A DNA stretch of 64,000 nucleotides, taken from Siphonodentalium dalli. Lineage: Eukaryota > Mollusca > Scaphopoda > Gadilida > Siphonodentaliidae. How positions within the stretch are numbered: the first letter of the stretch is position 1; each line of letters begins with the position of its first letter. This document shows positions 24,890 through 36,295 of the stretch, piece after piece. Location: the NCBI GenBank assembly GCA_032622095.1, contig CP136065.1, positions 99,085,343 through 99,149,342 of the forward strand, written 5' to 3'. The position numbers were made by a program, and so were the translations under genes. Under the pieces are notes generated by a model. It saw nothing but the letters and a program-made list of their open reading frames with translations. It was not told the DNA's origin and ran no database searches.

Positions 24890-26130
24890 CGATGTATTCT
24901 AGTCATAGTTCATTCATATTATTACTCTAAAATCTCCATTAAATGGAGAAACTAAAGAGCCCATATTATGTAGACTAGTGTATAAATACTTACTTCATGC
25001 ATTATTTCCATCAATTATATGTATTATAACTCCCATCAAGATAGGCTGTTATACAGAGGAAACAAAGCATGTACCAAGTGACAGTCTGTACCAAGTGACA
25101 GTCTCATGTCACGAAAGGCCTACTATGTGGACACATGTTCTTATCAAAACGCTCTATTATGTAGGGGGTTATCAACCATTGGTCTGGAAAAGGCATACGA
25201 GCGGAACGCGTGTATACACATTTATTCGATGTACTCTTTAATCTTCGATTTCTCTTTATTGTCGTTAATTTATAGCATTATTAGTAGGAATCTAAACTCG
25301 CCGTTATATTGAGAAAATAATGCGTCAATACCAGTCAATACTGCTTTATTGGCGGTAAATGAAATTATTGAATCATGTATCGCAGCTAAACAAGCGAGAC
25401 AACTGATCACAACACAAAAATTAGTAATATTTCTGAAGCCTTGAGTGGTTTGTAATACACAGTGTAAATTTTCATTATTGCTACCATTTAAGGAAACATG
25501 CCCCCGATAGGGCTACTATGCGAACACATGTCTATATTAATTTCACATATTCCTTACCGTTCATTCATATATACTCCAAGCTCTCTGTTAATACAGAGGC
25601 ATCAAAACATTGGTCTGGAAAAGACCTACTATGTGGATGCGTGTATACATATTTACTTGATGTATTCTTTAATCGTTCATTTCTCTTTATTATCGTTCAT
25701 TTATAGCATTATTAGAAGAAATTTAGTCTAAAATCTCCATTACATGGAGACAATAAAGAGCCCATATGGTGTAGACTAATGCATAAATACTTCATGTATT
25801 CTTTTCACCAATTATATGTATTGTACATCCTATACATTTAGTCTGTTATACAGAGGAAACAAAGCATGTACTACGTGGCAGTTTCATATGACGATAAGAC
25901 CTACTATGTGAACACATGTGCATATTAATTTCACATATTCTTCTCAAAACGCTCTATTTTATACGGGGGTATCAAACATTGGTCTGGAAAAGGCCTGCTA
26001 TGTGGACGCGTGTATACATATTGACTTCATATATGCATTCATAGTGCATTTATCTTAATTGTCGTTCATTTAATAGCATTATTAGTAGAAATATAGTCTA
26101 AAACCGTCGGTATATGGATAATATATAGCG
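24890..26130 (+). repeat. Large tandem units (~370-430 bp), left arm
   Basis: The phrase TTGGTCTGGAAAAG occurs at about 25179, 25610 and 25979. Each time it is preceded by a TACAGAGG or AAACGCTCTAT region and followed by GTGTATACA, TTTCTCTTTATT and TATAGCATTATTAGTAG. A partial unit with ATCTCCATTA(A/C)ATGGAGA precedes the first and lies between the others. These diverged satellite-like units explain the similar small ORFs at 24978, 25106, 25498 and 25518. Confidence 0.8.
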
Positions 26131-27579
26131 TCAATACTGTTTTATTGTTGGTAACTCAAATTATTGCATCATGTATCGCAACTAAACAAGCGAGACAACT
26201 CATAAATTCTTAATAGTTCTGATGTCTATGGCAGTTCACAGAGTGTATATTTTCATTGTTGTTACCATTTTAGTGCATAAATTACTGATTTCTGTGTAAG
26301 AACGCTGGTCTCCATTGTTGTTATGATTGTGCCTATAACTGTCCATATTCTTAAAGCAAGTACGGTACCTCTATGTGATATGATGTATAAAAATTTCCAT
26401 TTTCACAGGTAAATCACGTATAAACGCTCTTTAATGTATAGTTAAACTGAGTTTTCACATGCAGGGCTATGTCTTTGTGGACTATATACGTGGTATACTT
26501 CAGTATATACACGACGTGAATGTGTTCTAAGTATGCGTATCTGATGTATGTATACGTCCGTGTTTCTTAAAGCAAATCCAATACATATTAGTGCGTTATA
26601 TTATGATGTACATTAAGTGCCCTTTTCACTGTTAAATCAAGTAAAAAAGCCCTCTACTATAGTTAACTATTCAGTTCCACATACGCTATAAGCTCTATGG
26701 TGGTCCGGTGTGTCTTATCAATATGCCATTATATGCACGAATGTTATGTGTTCAAATATGTGGGTTATGATGTATACTTTAATGTTAAAGTATATAAGCA
26801 CTCTTTAAGATATGCATATGCAGAATGTTGCCTCTTTACACTGACAGAAAAAAAAAAGGAATATAAAATTTTGAATACTACTCTTCATAAAACGTTAGAA
26901 AACCATAATCTAACAACTAATATCGAAGAACAATGTAATTACTTGATAAGCATTGTAAATATTTCGTCTGTTTTTAAATAAAATGGAAATATTTCGTCTA
27001 TTTGAAATACAGTTGGAAGCAACAATCAAGTATTTAAATGAAATTTGGACCAAAATCTTATAATTTGAGAAAACGTATATAATTTCTATCGAAGTCTTAT
27101 AATAAAGGAAGGCTTTGTGCGAATCCATTCGGTCTAATGTGTGAATGTGTTCATCATCGCAAATATAATGATGCAGAAATGAATATTTCCTAGAAAAATG
27201 TTAACATAGCTTGTATTTAACCGAAATAATATAGCATTTGAGTTAAAATGTTTCATATTAGGACCATAACGAACCAATGCATAAAAATACAATATTTTGT
27301 TTTTCATTCTCGATCAAAATAATGCAGGGTTGTCAATTATCAACAAAAAACAAATACTTTGAAACAAAAACGATGACATAAGAACGAATATACAAGAGCT
27401 AGTGTGAAAATAACCCTCACATTTATAAAAAAAAAAACAATAAAAATTCAGTTTTCGAGTAAGTCCTTTATAATTATTGAATGTTTTCGTCTATGTTGGA
27501 TCAAATTTGACTCAAAAATCAATTAGCTCACTAACAGTTCGCGCAATATCTCATATTTTGAGAAAACGTTTGCAATTTT

Positions 27580-28720
27580 AGACAACAATATTGCTAGTGA
27601 AGGTGAATATTTCATCCTGGAACTCATGAAATATGATAAAAATAGATGTAAAGACACTTCACGAGACCTCATATCTTTGAGTTATGAACATAAAGTCATC
27701 TCATAGTGCCAATGTACCCCATAATTTGGTCAGGAGAAATATGTATTTCATATTTGACCCTTCATCTATGGTAAAAAATGAATTAAGGGACATGGGAGTG
27801 GTGTCCTAGACATTAACCTAGAGCATAAATTGACTCAATTTTGCAATTTTAGGCAACATTCTTGCCAGGGAAAGTGTATATTTCATGTTGGAACTCATCA
27901 AATGTGATAAACATGCATCAAAAGGCACTTACTGAGCTCTGATGACTTTGAGTTATGACAACAACGGCATCTCATACTAGATTGTAAGCCATAATTTGGT
28001 CAGGAAAAGTGTAAATTTCATATTTTATCCTACATGTGTTTTAACAATCAATGTAATTACACCCCATCGGTCGCCTAGACACAGCGTAAATGTTCTCAAG
28101 TTTTCAACTGTAGGCCACAATGTCGGCGGTGAAGGTAAACATTTCATGTTGGAACCCATGAAATGTGATAAAATGGATAAAAAGACACTTCATGAGTACT
28201 TATGACTGAGTTATGAACATAAAGGGACCTCATAGTGTATTGTAGGTCATAATTTGGTCAGGAAAATTGTAAATTTCATGTCTTAAGCTCCATGTGTTTT
28301 TAAAATATATTTAATTACAGCCATTGGGTCCCTAGAGATCAATCCACAGTCCATATGTAGTCCATATGCAATTTTAGGGAACAGTATTGCTAGCGAAGGT
28401 GAACATTACATGCTGGAACTCATGAAATATGATAAAAATAGATGAAAAGACACTTTCTGAGGCCTTGGTCAGGAGAAATGTGTATTGTATTTTGACCCTT
28501 GATGCGTGGTAGCAATCAATGAAATTACACCCCATGGTATCCTCAGATATGAAGCAACATCATAAATGCACTCAGTTTTGGCAATTTAGAAAACATTGTT
28601 GATAGGGAAGTTGTACATGTCATGTTGGAACTGGTGAAATGTGATAATAATTGATCAAAAGACACTCGATGAGCCCTGATGGGTTTCAATTATGGTCATA
28701 AAGGCATCTGATAGTGTCAT
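27580..28720 (+). repeat. ~260-bp tandem repeat array, left arm (five diverged units)
   Basis: Units start at about 27589, 27861, 28118, 28387 and 28598 with a TGCTAG(T/C)GAAGGTGAA-like word. They proceed through TTTCATGTTGGAACTCATGAAAT, AAAAAGACACTTC, GAGTTATGAACATAAAG and CATAATTTGGTCAGGA to a TGTAATTACACCCCAT segment. Spacing is 210-270 bp. The open frame at 27996-28205 is part of one unit. I see no coding signal across the array. Confidence 0.85.
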
Positions 28721-28873
28721 TATACAACGGGGAAATTTGTGAAGCGCTAACAAAGCGTATCTGCACGGTGTTATACGATCCATAATGATCCTGATATAAG
28801 AAATGCAATCTAGATCATACTCAGTATCTTCGTATCGACTGAATATATCGTTATTCGATGGTGTTCCCGACAT
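28655..28873 (-). CDS. Short ORF near the palindrome centre, left copy, with zinc-finger-like patch upstream
   Basis: This ATG-started frame codes 72 residues (MSGTPSNNDIFSRYEDTEYD at the start). The same frame is open further upstream, to about 28963, and there encodes an HGCHWCRNIL...LQRHKK segment. That gives C-x2-C-x12-H spacing like the first half of a C2H2 zinc finger, without a clear second histidine. The upstream part has no ATG, so it would need splicing or a non-ATG start. The right-arm copy changes a Met to Leu and the CHWC to CHLC, keeping both cysteines. The end of the frame enters the 260-bp repeat array. I do not recognise the protein; it may be a fragment or a chance ORF. Confidence 0.3.
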   Translation of the reverse strand: MSGTPSNNDIFSRYEDTEYDLDCISYIRIIMDRITPCRYALLALHKFPRCIMTLSDAFMTIIETHQGSSSVF

Positions 28874-29092
28874 ACCTCCGTCTTTACTTTTCTTATGCCT
28901 TTGTAGATTGTAGTTCGTCGATAATATATTTCTGCACCAATGGCACCCGTGTATTGTCTCGAATCATGGGAAGAACTATCGTCCTTATACCAGCGACAAG
29001 ATGAGCGAATATGGTGTGGTATTATAAACTCGCCGCGTTCGTACCTCTATTTATCGTTTAGAGTTATTGTTCTTAGATAAAAAATAGGCGCG

Positions 29093-29120
29093 GCGGCAGT
29101 GGGGATGAGGGGGCCGCACG
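29093..29120. other. 28-bp GC-rich spacer at the palindrome centre
   Basis: The arms stop pairing after GGCGCG on the left and before CGCGCC on the right. The 28 unpaired bases between include GGGGATGAGGGGG and are far more GC-rich than the arms. In a folded strand they would form the hairpin loop. Confidence 0.85.
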
Positions 29121-29339
29121 CGCGCCAATTTTTTATCTAAGAACAATAACTCTAAACGATAAATAGAGGTACGAAGGCGGCGAGTTTATAATACCACACC
29201 ATATTCGCTCATCTTTTCGCTGGTATAAGGACGATAGTTCTTCCCATGATTCGAGACAATACACGGGTGCCATTTGTGCAGAAATATATTATCGACGAAC
29301 TACAATTTACAAAGGCATAAGAAAAGTAAAGACGGAGGT

Positions 29340-29558
29340 ATGTCGGGAACACCATCGAATAACGATATATTCAGTCGATACGAAGATACTGAGTATGATC
29401 TAGATTGCATTTCTTATATCAGGATCATTTTGGATCGTATAACACCGTGTAGATACGCTTTGTTAGCGCTTCACAAATTTCCCCGTTGTATAATGACACT
29501 ATCAGATGCCTTTATGACCATAATTGAAACCCATCAGGGCTCATCGAGTGTCTTTTGA
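29340..29558 (+). CDS. Short ORF near the palindrome centre, right copy
   Basis: Mirror of the 28655-28873 ORF, 72 residues from the ATG at 29340. The frame is open upstream through the zinc-finger-like CxxC patch (about 29250-29310), though only a TTG lies there. It differs from the left copy by a Met-to-Leu change. The frame stays open in both copies despite the cluster of differences around it, but it is short and I do not recognise it. Confidence 0.3.
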   Translation: MSGTPSNNDIFSRYEDTEYDLDCISYIRIILDRITPCRYALLALHKFPRCIMTLSDAFMTIIETHQGSSSVF

Positions 29559-30633
29559 TCAATTATTATCACATTTCACCAGTTCCAACATGACATGTAC
29601 AACTTCCCTATCAACAATGTTTTCTAAATTGCCAAAACTGAGTGCATTTATGATGTTGCTTCATATCTGAGGATACCATGGGGTGTAATTTCATTGATTG
29701 CTACCACGCATCAAGGGTCAAAATACAATACACATTTCTCCTGACCAAGGCCTCAGAAAGTGTCTTTTCATCTATTTTTATCATATTTCATGAGTTCCAG
29801 CATGTAATGTTCACCTTCGCTAGCAATACTGTTCCCTAAAATTGCATATGGACTACATATGGACTGTGGATTGATCTCTAGGGACCCAATGGCTGTAATT
29901 AAATATATTTTAAAAACACATGGAGCTTAAGACATGAAATTTACAATTTTCCTGACCAAATTATGACCTACAATACACTATGAGGTCCCTTTATGTTCAT
30001 AACTCAGTCATAAGTACTCATGAAGTGTCTTTTTATCCATTTTATCACATTTCATGGGTTCCAACATGAAATGTTTACCTTCACCGCCGACATTGTGGCC
30101 TACAGTTGAAAACTTGAGAACATTTACGCTGTGTCTAGGCGACCGATGGGGTGTAATTACATTGATTGTTAAAACACATGTAGGATAAAATATGAAATTT
30201 ACACTTTTCCTGACCAAATTATGGCTTACAATCTAGTATGAGATGCCGTTGTTGTCATAACTCAAAGTCATCAGAGCTCAGTAAGTGCCTTTTGATGCAT
30301 GTTTATCACATTTGATGAGTTCCAACATGAAATATACACTTTCCCTGGCAAGAATGTTGCCTAAAATTGCAAAATTGAGTCAATTTATGCTCTAGGTTAA
30401 TGTCTAGGACACCACTCCCATGTCCCTTAATTCATTTTTTACCATAGATGAAGGGTCAAATATGAAATACATATTTCTCCTGACCAAATTATGGGGTACA
30501 TTGGCACTATGAGATGACTTTATGTTCATAACTCAAAGATATGAGGTCTCGTGAAGTGTCTTTACATCTATTTTTATCATATTTCATGAGTTCCAGGATG
30601 AAATATTCACCTTCACTAGCAATATTGTTGTCT
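29493..30633 (-). repeat. ~260-bp tandem repeat array, right arm
   Basis: Reverse-complement copy of the left-arm array at 27580-28720. The segments compared in detail (28321-28680 against 29533-29892) were identical. Confidence 0.85.
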
Positions 30634-32082
30634 AAAATTGCAAACGTTTTCTCAAAATATGAGATATTGCGCGAACTGTTAGTGAGCTAATTGATTTTTG
30701 TGTCAAATTTGATCCAACATAGACGAAAACATTCAATAATTATAAAGGACTTACTCGAAAACTGAATTTTTATTGTTTTTTTTTTTATAAATGTGAGGGT
30801 TATTTTCACACTAGCTCTTGTATATTCGTTCTTATGTCATCGTTTTTGTTTCAAAGTATTTGTTTTTTGTTGATAATTGACAACCCTGCATTATTTTGAT
30901 CGAGAATGAAAAACAAAATATTGTATTTTTATGCATTGGTTCGTTATGGTCCTAATATGAAACATTTTAACTCAAATGCTATATTATTTCGGTTAAATAC
31001 AAGCTATGTTAACATTTTTCTAGGAAATATTCATTTCTGCATCATTATATTTGCGATGATGAACACATTCACACATTAGACCGAATGGATTCGCACAAAG
31101 CCTTCCTTTATTATAAGACTTCGATAGAAATTATATACGTTTTCTCAAATTATAAGATTTTGGTCCAAATTTCATTTAAATACTTGATTGTTGCTTCCAA
31201 CTGTATTTCAAATAGACGAAATATTTCCATTTTATTTAAAAACAGACGAAATATTTACAATGCTTATCAAGTAATTACATTGTTCTTCGATATTAGTTGT
31301 TAGATTATGGTTTTCTAACGTTTTATGAAGAGTAGTATTCAAAATTTTATATTCCTTTTTTTTTTCTGTCAGTGTAAAGAGGCAACATTCTGCATATGCA
31401 TATCTTAAAGAGTGCTTATATACTTTAACATTAAAGTATACATCATAACCCACATATTTGAACACATAACATTCGTGCATATAATGGCATATTGATAAGA
31501 CACACCGGACCACCATAGAGCTTATAGCGTATGTGGAACTGAATAGTTAACTATAGTAGAGGGCTTTTTTACTTGATTTAACAGTGAAAAGGGCACTTAA
31601 TGTACATCATAATATAACGCACTAATATGTATTGGATTTGCTTTAAGAAACACGGACGTATACATACATCAGATACGCATACTTAGAACACATTCACGTC
31701 GTGTATATACTGAAGTATACCACGTATATAGTCCACAAAGACATAGCCCTGCATGTGAAAACTCAGTTTAACTATACATTAAAGAGCGTTTATACGTGAT
31801 TTACCTGTGAAAATGGAAATTTTTATACATCATATCACATAGAGGTACCGTACTTGCTTTAAGAATATGGACAGTTATAGGCACAATCATAACAACAATG
31901 GAGACCAGCGTTCTTACACAGAAATCAGTAATTTATGCACTAAAATGGTAACAACAATGAAAATATACACTCTGTGAACTGCCATAGACATCAGAACTAT
32001 TAAGAATTTATGAGTTGTCTCGCTTGTTTAGTTGCGATACATGATGCAATAATTTGAGTTACCAACAATAAAACAGTATTGA

Positions 32083-33323
32083 CGCTATATATTATCCATA
32101 TACCGACGGTTTTAGACTATATTTCTACTAATAATGCTATTAAATGAACGACAATTAAGATAAATGCACTATGAATGCATATATGAAGTCAATATGTATA
32201 CACGCGTCCACATAGCAGGCCTTTTCCAGACCAATGTTTGATACCCCCGTATAAAATAGAGCGTTTTGAGAAGAATATGTGAAATTAATATGCACATGTG
32301 TTCACATAGTAGGTCTTATCGTCATATGAAACTGCCACGTAGTACATGCTTTGTTTCCTCTGTATAACAGACTAAATGTATAGGATGTACAATACATATA
32401 ATTGGTGAAAAGAATACATGAAGTATTTATGCATTAGTCTACACCATATGGGCTCTTTATTGTCTCCATGTAATGGAGATTTTAGACTAAATTTCTTCTA
32501 ATAATGCTATAAATGAACGATAATAAAGAGAAATGAACGATTAAAGAATACATCAAGTAAATATGTATACACGCATCCACATAGTAGGTCTTTTCCAGAC
32601 CAATGTTTTGATGCCTCTGTATTAACAGAGAGCTTGGAGTATATATGAATGAACGGTAAGGAATATGTGAAATTAATATAGACATGTGTTCGCATAGTAG
32701 CCCTATCGGGGGCATGTTTCCTTAAATGGTAGCAATAATGAAAATTTACACTGTGTATTACAAACCACTCAAGGCTTCAGAAATATTACTAATTTTTGTG
32801 TTGTGATCAGTTGTCTCGCTTGTTTAGCTGCGATACATGATTCAATAATTTCATTTACCGCCAATAAAGCAGTATTGACTGGTATTGACGCATTATTTTC
32901 TCAATATAACGGCGAGTTTAGATTCCTACTAATAATGCTATAAATTAACGACAATAAAGAGAAATCGAAGATTAAAGAGTACATCGAATAAATGTGTATA
33001 CACGCGTTCCGCTCGTATGCCTTTTCCAGACCAATGGTTGATAACCCCCTACATAATAGAGCGTTTTGATAAGAACATGTGTCCACATAGTAGGCCTTTC
33101 GTGACATGAGACTGTCACTTGGTACAGACTGTCACTTGGTACATGCTTTGTTTCCTCTGTATAACAGCCTATCTTGATGGGAGTTATAATACATATAATT
33201 GATGGAAATAATGCATGAAGTAAGTATTTATACACTAGTCTACATAATATGGGCTCTTTAGTTTCTCCATTTAATGGAGATTTTAGAGTAATAATATGAA
33301 TGAACTATGACTAGAATACATCG
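32083..33323 (-). repeat. Large tandem units (~370-430 bp), right arm
   Basis: Reverse-complement copy of 24890-26130, with the same three units marked by CTTTTCCAGACCAA. Confidence 0.8.
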
Positions 33324-35342
33324 AAGAACCAGACACCAATGCCATACTCCTACCATCCATGGAGCAATTAATATACATGATATAAGACATAAAATACAAC
33401 AGACAGTATCGTGTGCAACCGCTAAGGTATCATATGAATGAACCGTCATACACAATGATGTTACAACCAAAACTGCCTTATGGACGAAATACTGGAACTG
33501 ATTATACATTTGATACACGACATGTAATTCCACTCTATACATGGTCAGTTAGATATCTTGCGAAAGTGACGTGCACCTTTAAGGTATGTGACCAAAATGT
33601 GTTGTATTGTATTTTATATATATGACCATTTCTGCAGTAAATAAGGCCACATCATTACTAGTGGGACTATGTGTGAAGCTCTTTGAATTAAATGAGCTTA
33701 CTATGGTGGACATGTTTAACCAGATACGTTCTTCAAATAATGTTGGGATTTAAATTGAAGCTTAATTAGCCCTTCAAGCTTTCCAAATCAAGGTTATGGC
33801 GTGAAACAACCTGGAGAGAAAGATTTTATTTAGTTACTAATGTGGGTTCAAATAGAAACACATGGCGAAGGCCATGATTCGAGCCTGTATGGCGCTTCAT
33901 AGCCCATTAAAGGCGCGCCGATGGGTGTGGTTAACTTTAATATGTCATGTGTAGGCCAGAAGCCACGAGGAACCCATTGCTGTCCATGTCTGTACCCCAT
34001 ATATACTGCTATATGCAGTCGACCTACCTAGGACCTCAGTTTCTCCTTTCCTGTGTGGCTATTCCAAACCCTAGTGAAATGCGTTTGAAAATATACAGAG
34101 CGTTATTAAGAAGGATCGCTGATGCGTATAATATAACCAATATTTAGTCAACATTTTAAGAAAACCCATTATTGAAACATTGCGTTTGATAGTGTAGGGA
34201 TTTGACCATATAATGGTTATCAGTGAAGTGATGACATGTGCACTAAATGACCTCAGTCAGTAAAGGCTAGTTCAGACCATATGAGAACCACACTCACCAC
34301 CCATGCCTATATCCAAACAAACACCATGGCGACAGCGAAACACTACGAAGCTTCTCCCCACACGGACACTGTTGTCTTCCATGGATAATTTCTGATCCCA
34401 TGTTGAGACCAAATTTCAGCCAAAGGGATCCCGTGGTTTCTGAGAAAATTATATTACAATGATGTACGGATGACGGACGAAGAGTGATTGGTTTTAGTTT
34501 CCACACAGATGTGTACCAACACGTTTTGAGACTGATATAGATGAAGTGTCCCTTTTATTATTGTTACGATGTGAAGTTGGCTAGTTCATACCCGTAATAT
34601 CAGTTTCACTGGCCAGTGTCACTTAGAAACAATATTACGGATCATTGTCACATACAAAGGTCTTCAAAGGGAAGTCTATAATATGAGTAATATTTTCGCG
34701 GGCTTTTAAAGTTGTATATATATATATATATAATAGGTGTGGCTTCACATTAGCAAAGATGTCCCAATGAACATGCACACCGTGAAAGGAGGAAATATTA
34801 ATAATCAAGGCTGTATTCTCAATACAGGGGGAGGGGGTAATTTAATTTGTTACAGTCAATGGAGCGATTATTAATGAATAAATTACGGAAAACAAGATGT
34901 GAAGAGGCCTATATGACATCTGTAGAGCGTGCTACCTATATGACATCTGTAGAGCGTGCTAACGGATTTAGTCATAGAAAGAGTAATATCCAAGATGGAT
35001 GCTTCGTTCAAATTCTATAGAGCCCATCTGGAGGTGCTGCTACTAAACAAGGAATTTTTTCAAAAACTTGGAGATGAAAGTGGATATTCGAAGATTATGA
35101 GGGATTAGAAGTTGTAAGAAAAAGAAGAGCGAATAAAAACAGGAAGTGGTAGATAAAAAAGAGGGATAAAAAAAAAGATAACAAAGAAAAATTATGAATA
35201 AATAGAGGATATCCACCCTTTTTCAGTGGATATGGGTTATATCTCATGAGTGATGACAAAACATTGAATTTCCACGATATGATCAAATAATAAGCATGTG
35301 ATACAACGCTTAGCCGATGGTTGTGGAGTCAGCCGGTAGGTT

Positions 35343-35472
35343 TCACGAGGGATTGCGTCAGATTCCAATGACTCAGGCGTTGCGCCGGAAGTAGGGATTG
35401 CGCCAGATTCGAATGACTCAGGCATTGCGCCAGAAGTAGGGATTGCGTCAGATTCGAATGACAGACATTGCA
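35343..35472 (-). repeat. 51-bp tandem repeat, right arm
   Basis: Mirror copy of 22741-22870. Confidence 0.8.
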
Positions 35473-35682
35473 GGAGGCAGAGTTTCTTATGGGCTGGATC
35501 TTATTCTATGGTTTAGGAGACGTGTGTAGACCACTCAATATCCCCTCAGGTGTAGTGTGGAACCCTCAGAAGTGGCAGTGGGTTAGATATATTAAAAGAC
35601 CGTTAATTTTAAATTATTTTTGAATTTTAGAAAAAGTTGAAGTTTTTTAAGTTTTTCATATTTTTTTAATTTATGAATTTTT

Positions 35683-35903
35683 TTTAAAGTTTTTCATTTT
35701 TGTTTCTTTTTGAAAAGTTTTTTAAGTTTTTTGAAATTTTTGAGTATTTTGAAGTTTTTAAACTTTTTGAAATTTTGTAAGTTTTTGAAATTTTTGAACT
35801 TTTTGAAATTTTTGAAGTTTTTGAAATTTTTGAAATTTTTGAACTTTTTGAACTTTTTGAACTTTTTGAACTTTTTGAACTTTTTGAACTTTTTGGAAGT
35901 TTT
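35683..35903 (-). repeat. TTCAAAAAG minisatellite, right arm
   Basis: Mirror copy of 22310-22530, read here as CTTTTTGAA. One unit differs between arms (a Lys/Asn difference in the shadow translation), with no change in total length. Confidence 0.9.
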
Positions 35904-36289
35904 CAATGCGAGTGTCACTTTAACATTATCCCACAGTGTGCGCCATGTGTTACTTTAACATTCATCCATAGTGAGTGTCACTTTAATAATCATCCCCCGT
36001 GAGAGACTAGTATCCCTTTAATATTCAAGACTGAAGCTACCCCACCGAGATCATCACGTGATATACATGTAGATACTATACCATTCATATGGAAAAGTCT
36101 GGATATAACCAGCGGGTCATGTCCGGACATGTCCAACCGGTACAAATAGACCGACGCGTGGGCGGAGAATATAGGTCAAACTCCAACGGGAGTACTGCAG
36201 AGAATGTAGGTCAAACTGTCTAGACGGGAGTACTGCAGAGAATAGAGTTATCGTTCCTGAAATGGCCCCAAACGGGGGCCTTATCATCA

Positions 36290-36295
36290 ATCAAC
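36290..36295. repeat. Target-site duplication of the giant palindrome, right copy (ATCAAC)
   Basis: Direct repeat of 21918-21923, immediately outside the right arm. Confidence 0.7.

Larger units (their letters stand above)
21924..29092 (+). repeat. Left arm of the giant palindrome
   Basis: From the outer end inward: terminal hairpin; about 44-bp units with ATTCTCTGCAGTACTCCCG (21970-22035); three TTAAAGTGACACTC-type words (22230-22305); the 9-bp minisatellite; 51-bp units; a 27-bp duplication; a TA run (23480-23498); larger tandem units at 24890-26130 and 27580-28720; and a short ORF with a zinc-finger-like patch next to the spacer. Hydrophobic ORFs such as 24671-24955 show no family signature. 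Confidence 0.9.
21924..36289. mobile_element. 14.4-kb near-perfect palindrome flanked by a 6-bp direct repeat; possible giant foldback element
   Basis: Two 7169-bp arms (21924-29092 and 29121-36289) are reverse complements around a 28-bp spacer. Every landmark I checked pairs at a constant coordinate sum of 58213, so there is no net indel. Outer termini are TGATGATAAGG and its complement CCTTATCATCA, followed inward by a small hairpin, GGCCCCCGTTTGGGGCC. The direct 6-bp repeat ATCAAC outside both ends fits insertion as one unit. Six-bp duplications are known for Polinton/Maverick, IS3EU and Dada elements, but Polinton termini usually start AG, and I find no polymerase, integrase or transposase. 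The arms are mostly nested tandem repeats. Alternatives are a palindromic amplification, a viral-style terminal repeat joint that lost its core, or an assembly error. I am sure of the structure as given and unsure of its nature. Confidence 0.85.
29121..36289 (-). repeat. Right arm of the giant palindrome
   Basis: It is the reverse complement of the left arm with the same internal order read backwards. Mirrored features lie at: 260-bp array 29493-30633, large units 32083-33323, 27-bp duplication 34908-34961, 51-bp units 35343-35472, and 9-bp minisatellite 35683-35903. I saw about a dozen differences from the left arm by eye, mostly at 29121-29452, with single changes opposite 27512 and 24564 and in the 9-bp minisatellite. 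Confidence 0.9.

Noticed and set aside
24671-24955. 94-residue hydrophobic ORF in the palindrome arm (mirror 33258-33542)
   Set aside because: It is hydrophobic but shows no family pattern and lies at the edge of a satellite-like array; duplication in both arms comes from the palindrome, not from selection.
21924-36289. Integrated viral genome ends (large DNA virus terminal repeats)
   Set aside because: Repeat-rich inverted arms and a zinc-finger-like ORF are suggestive, but no viral gene is recognisable, so it stays an alternative only.
21924-36289. Pure foldback sequencing or assembly artefact
   Set aside because: An artefact would not explain different outer flanks bearing the same 6-bp direct repeat, nor clustered differences between arms. 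It is not excluded without reads.
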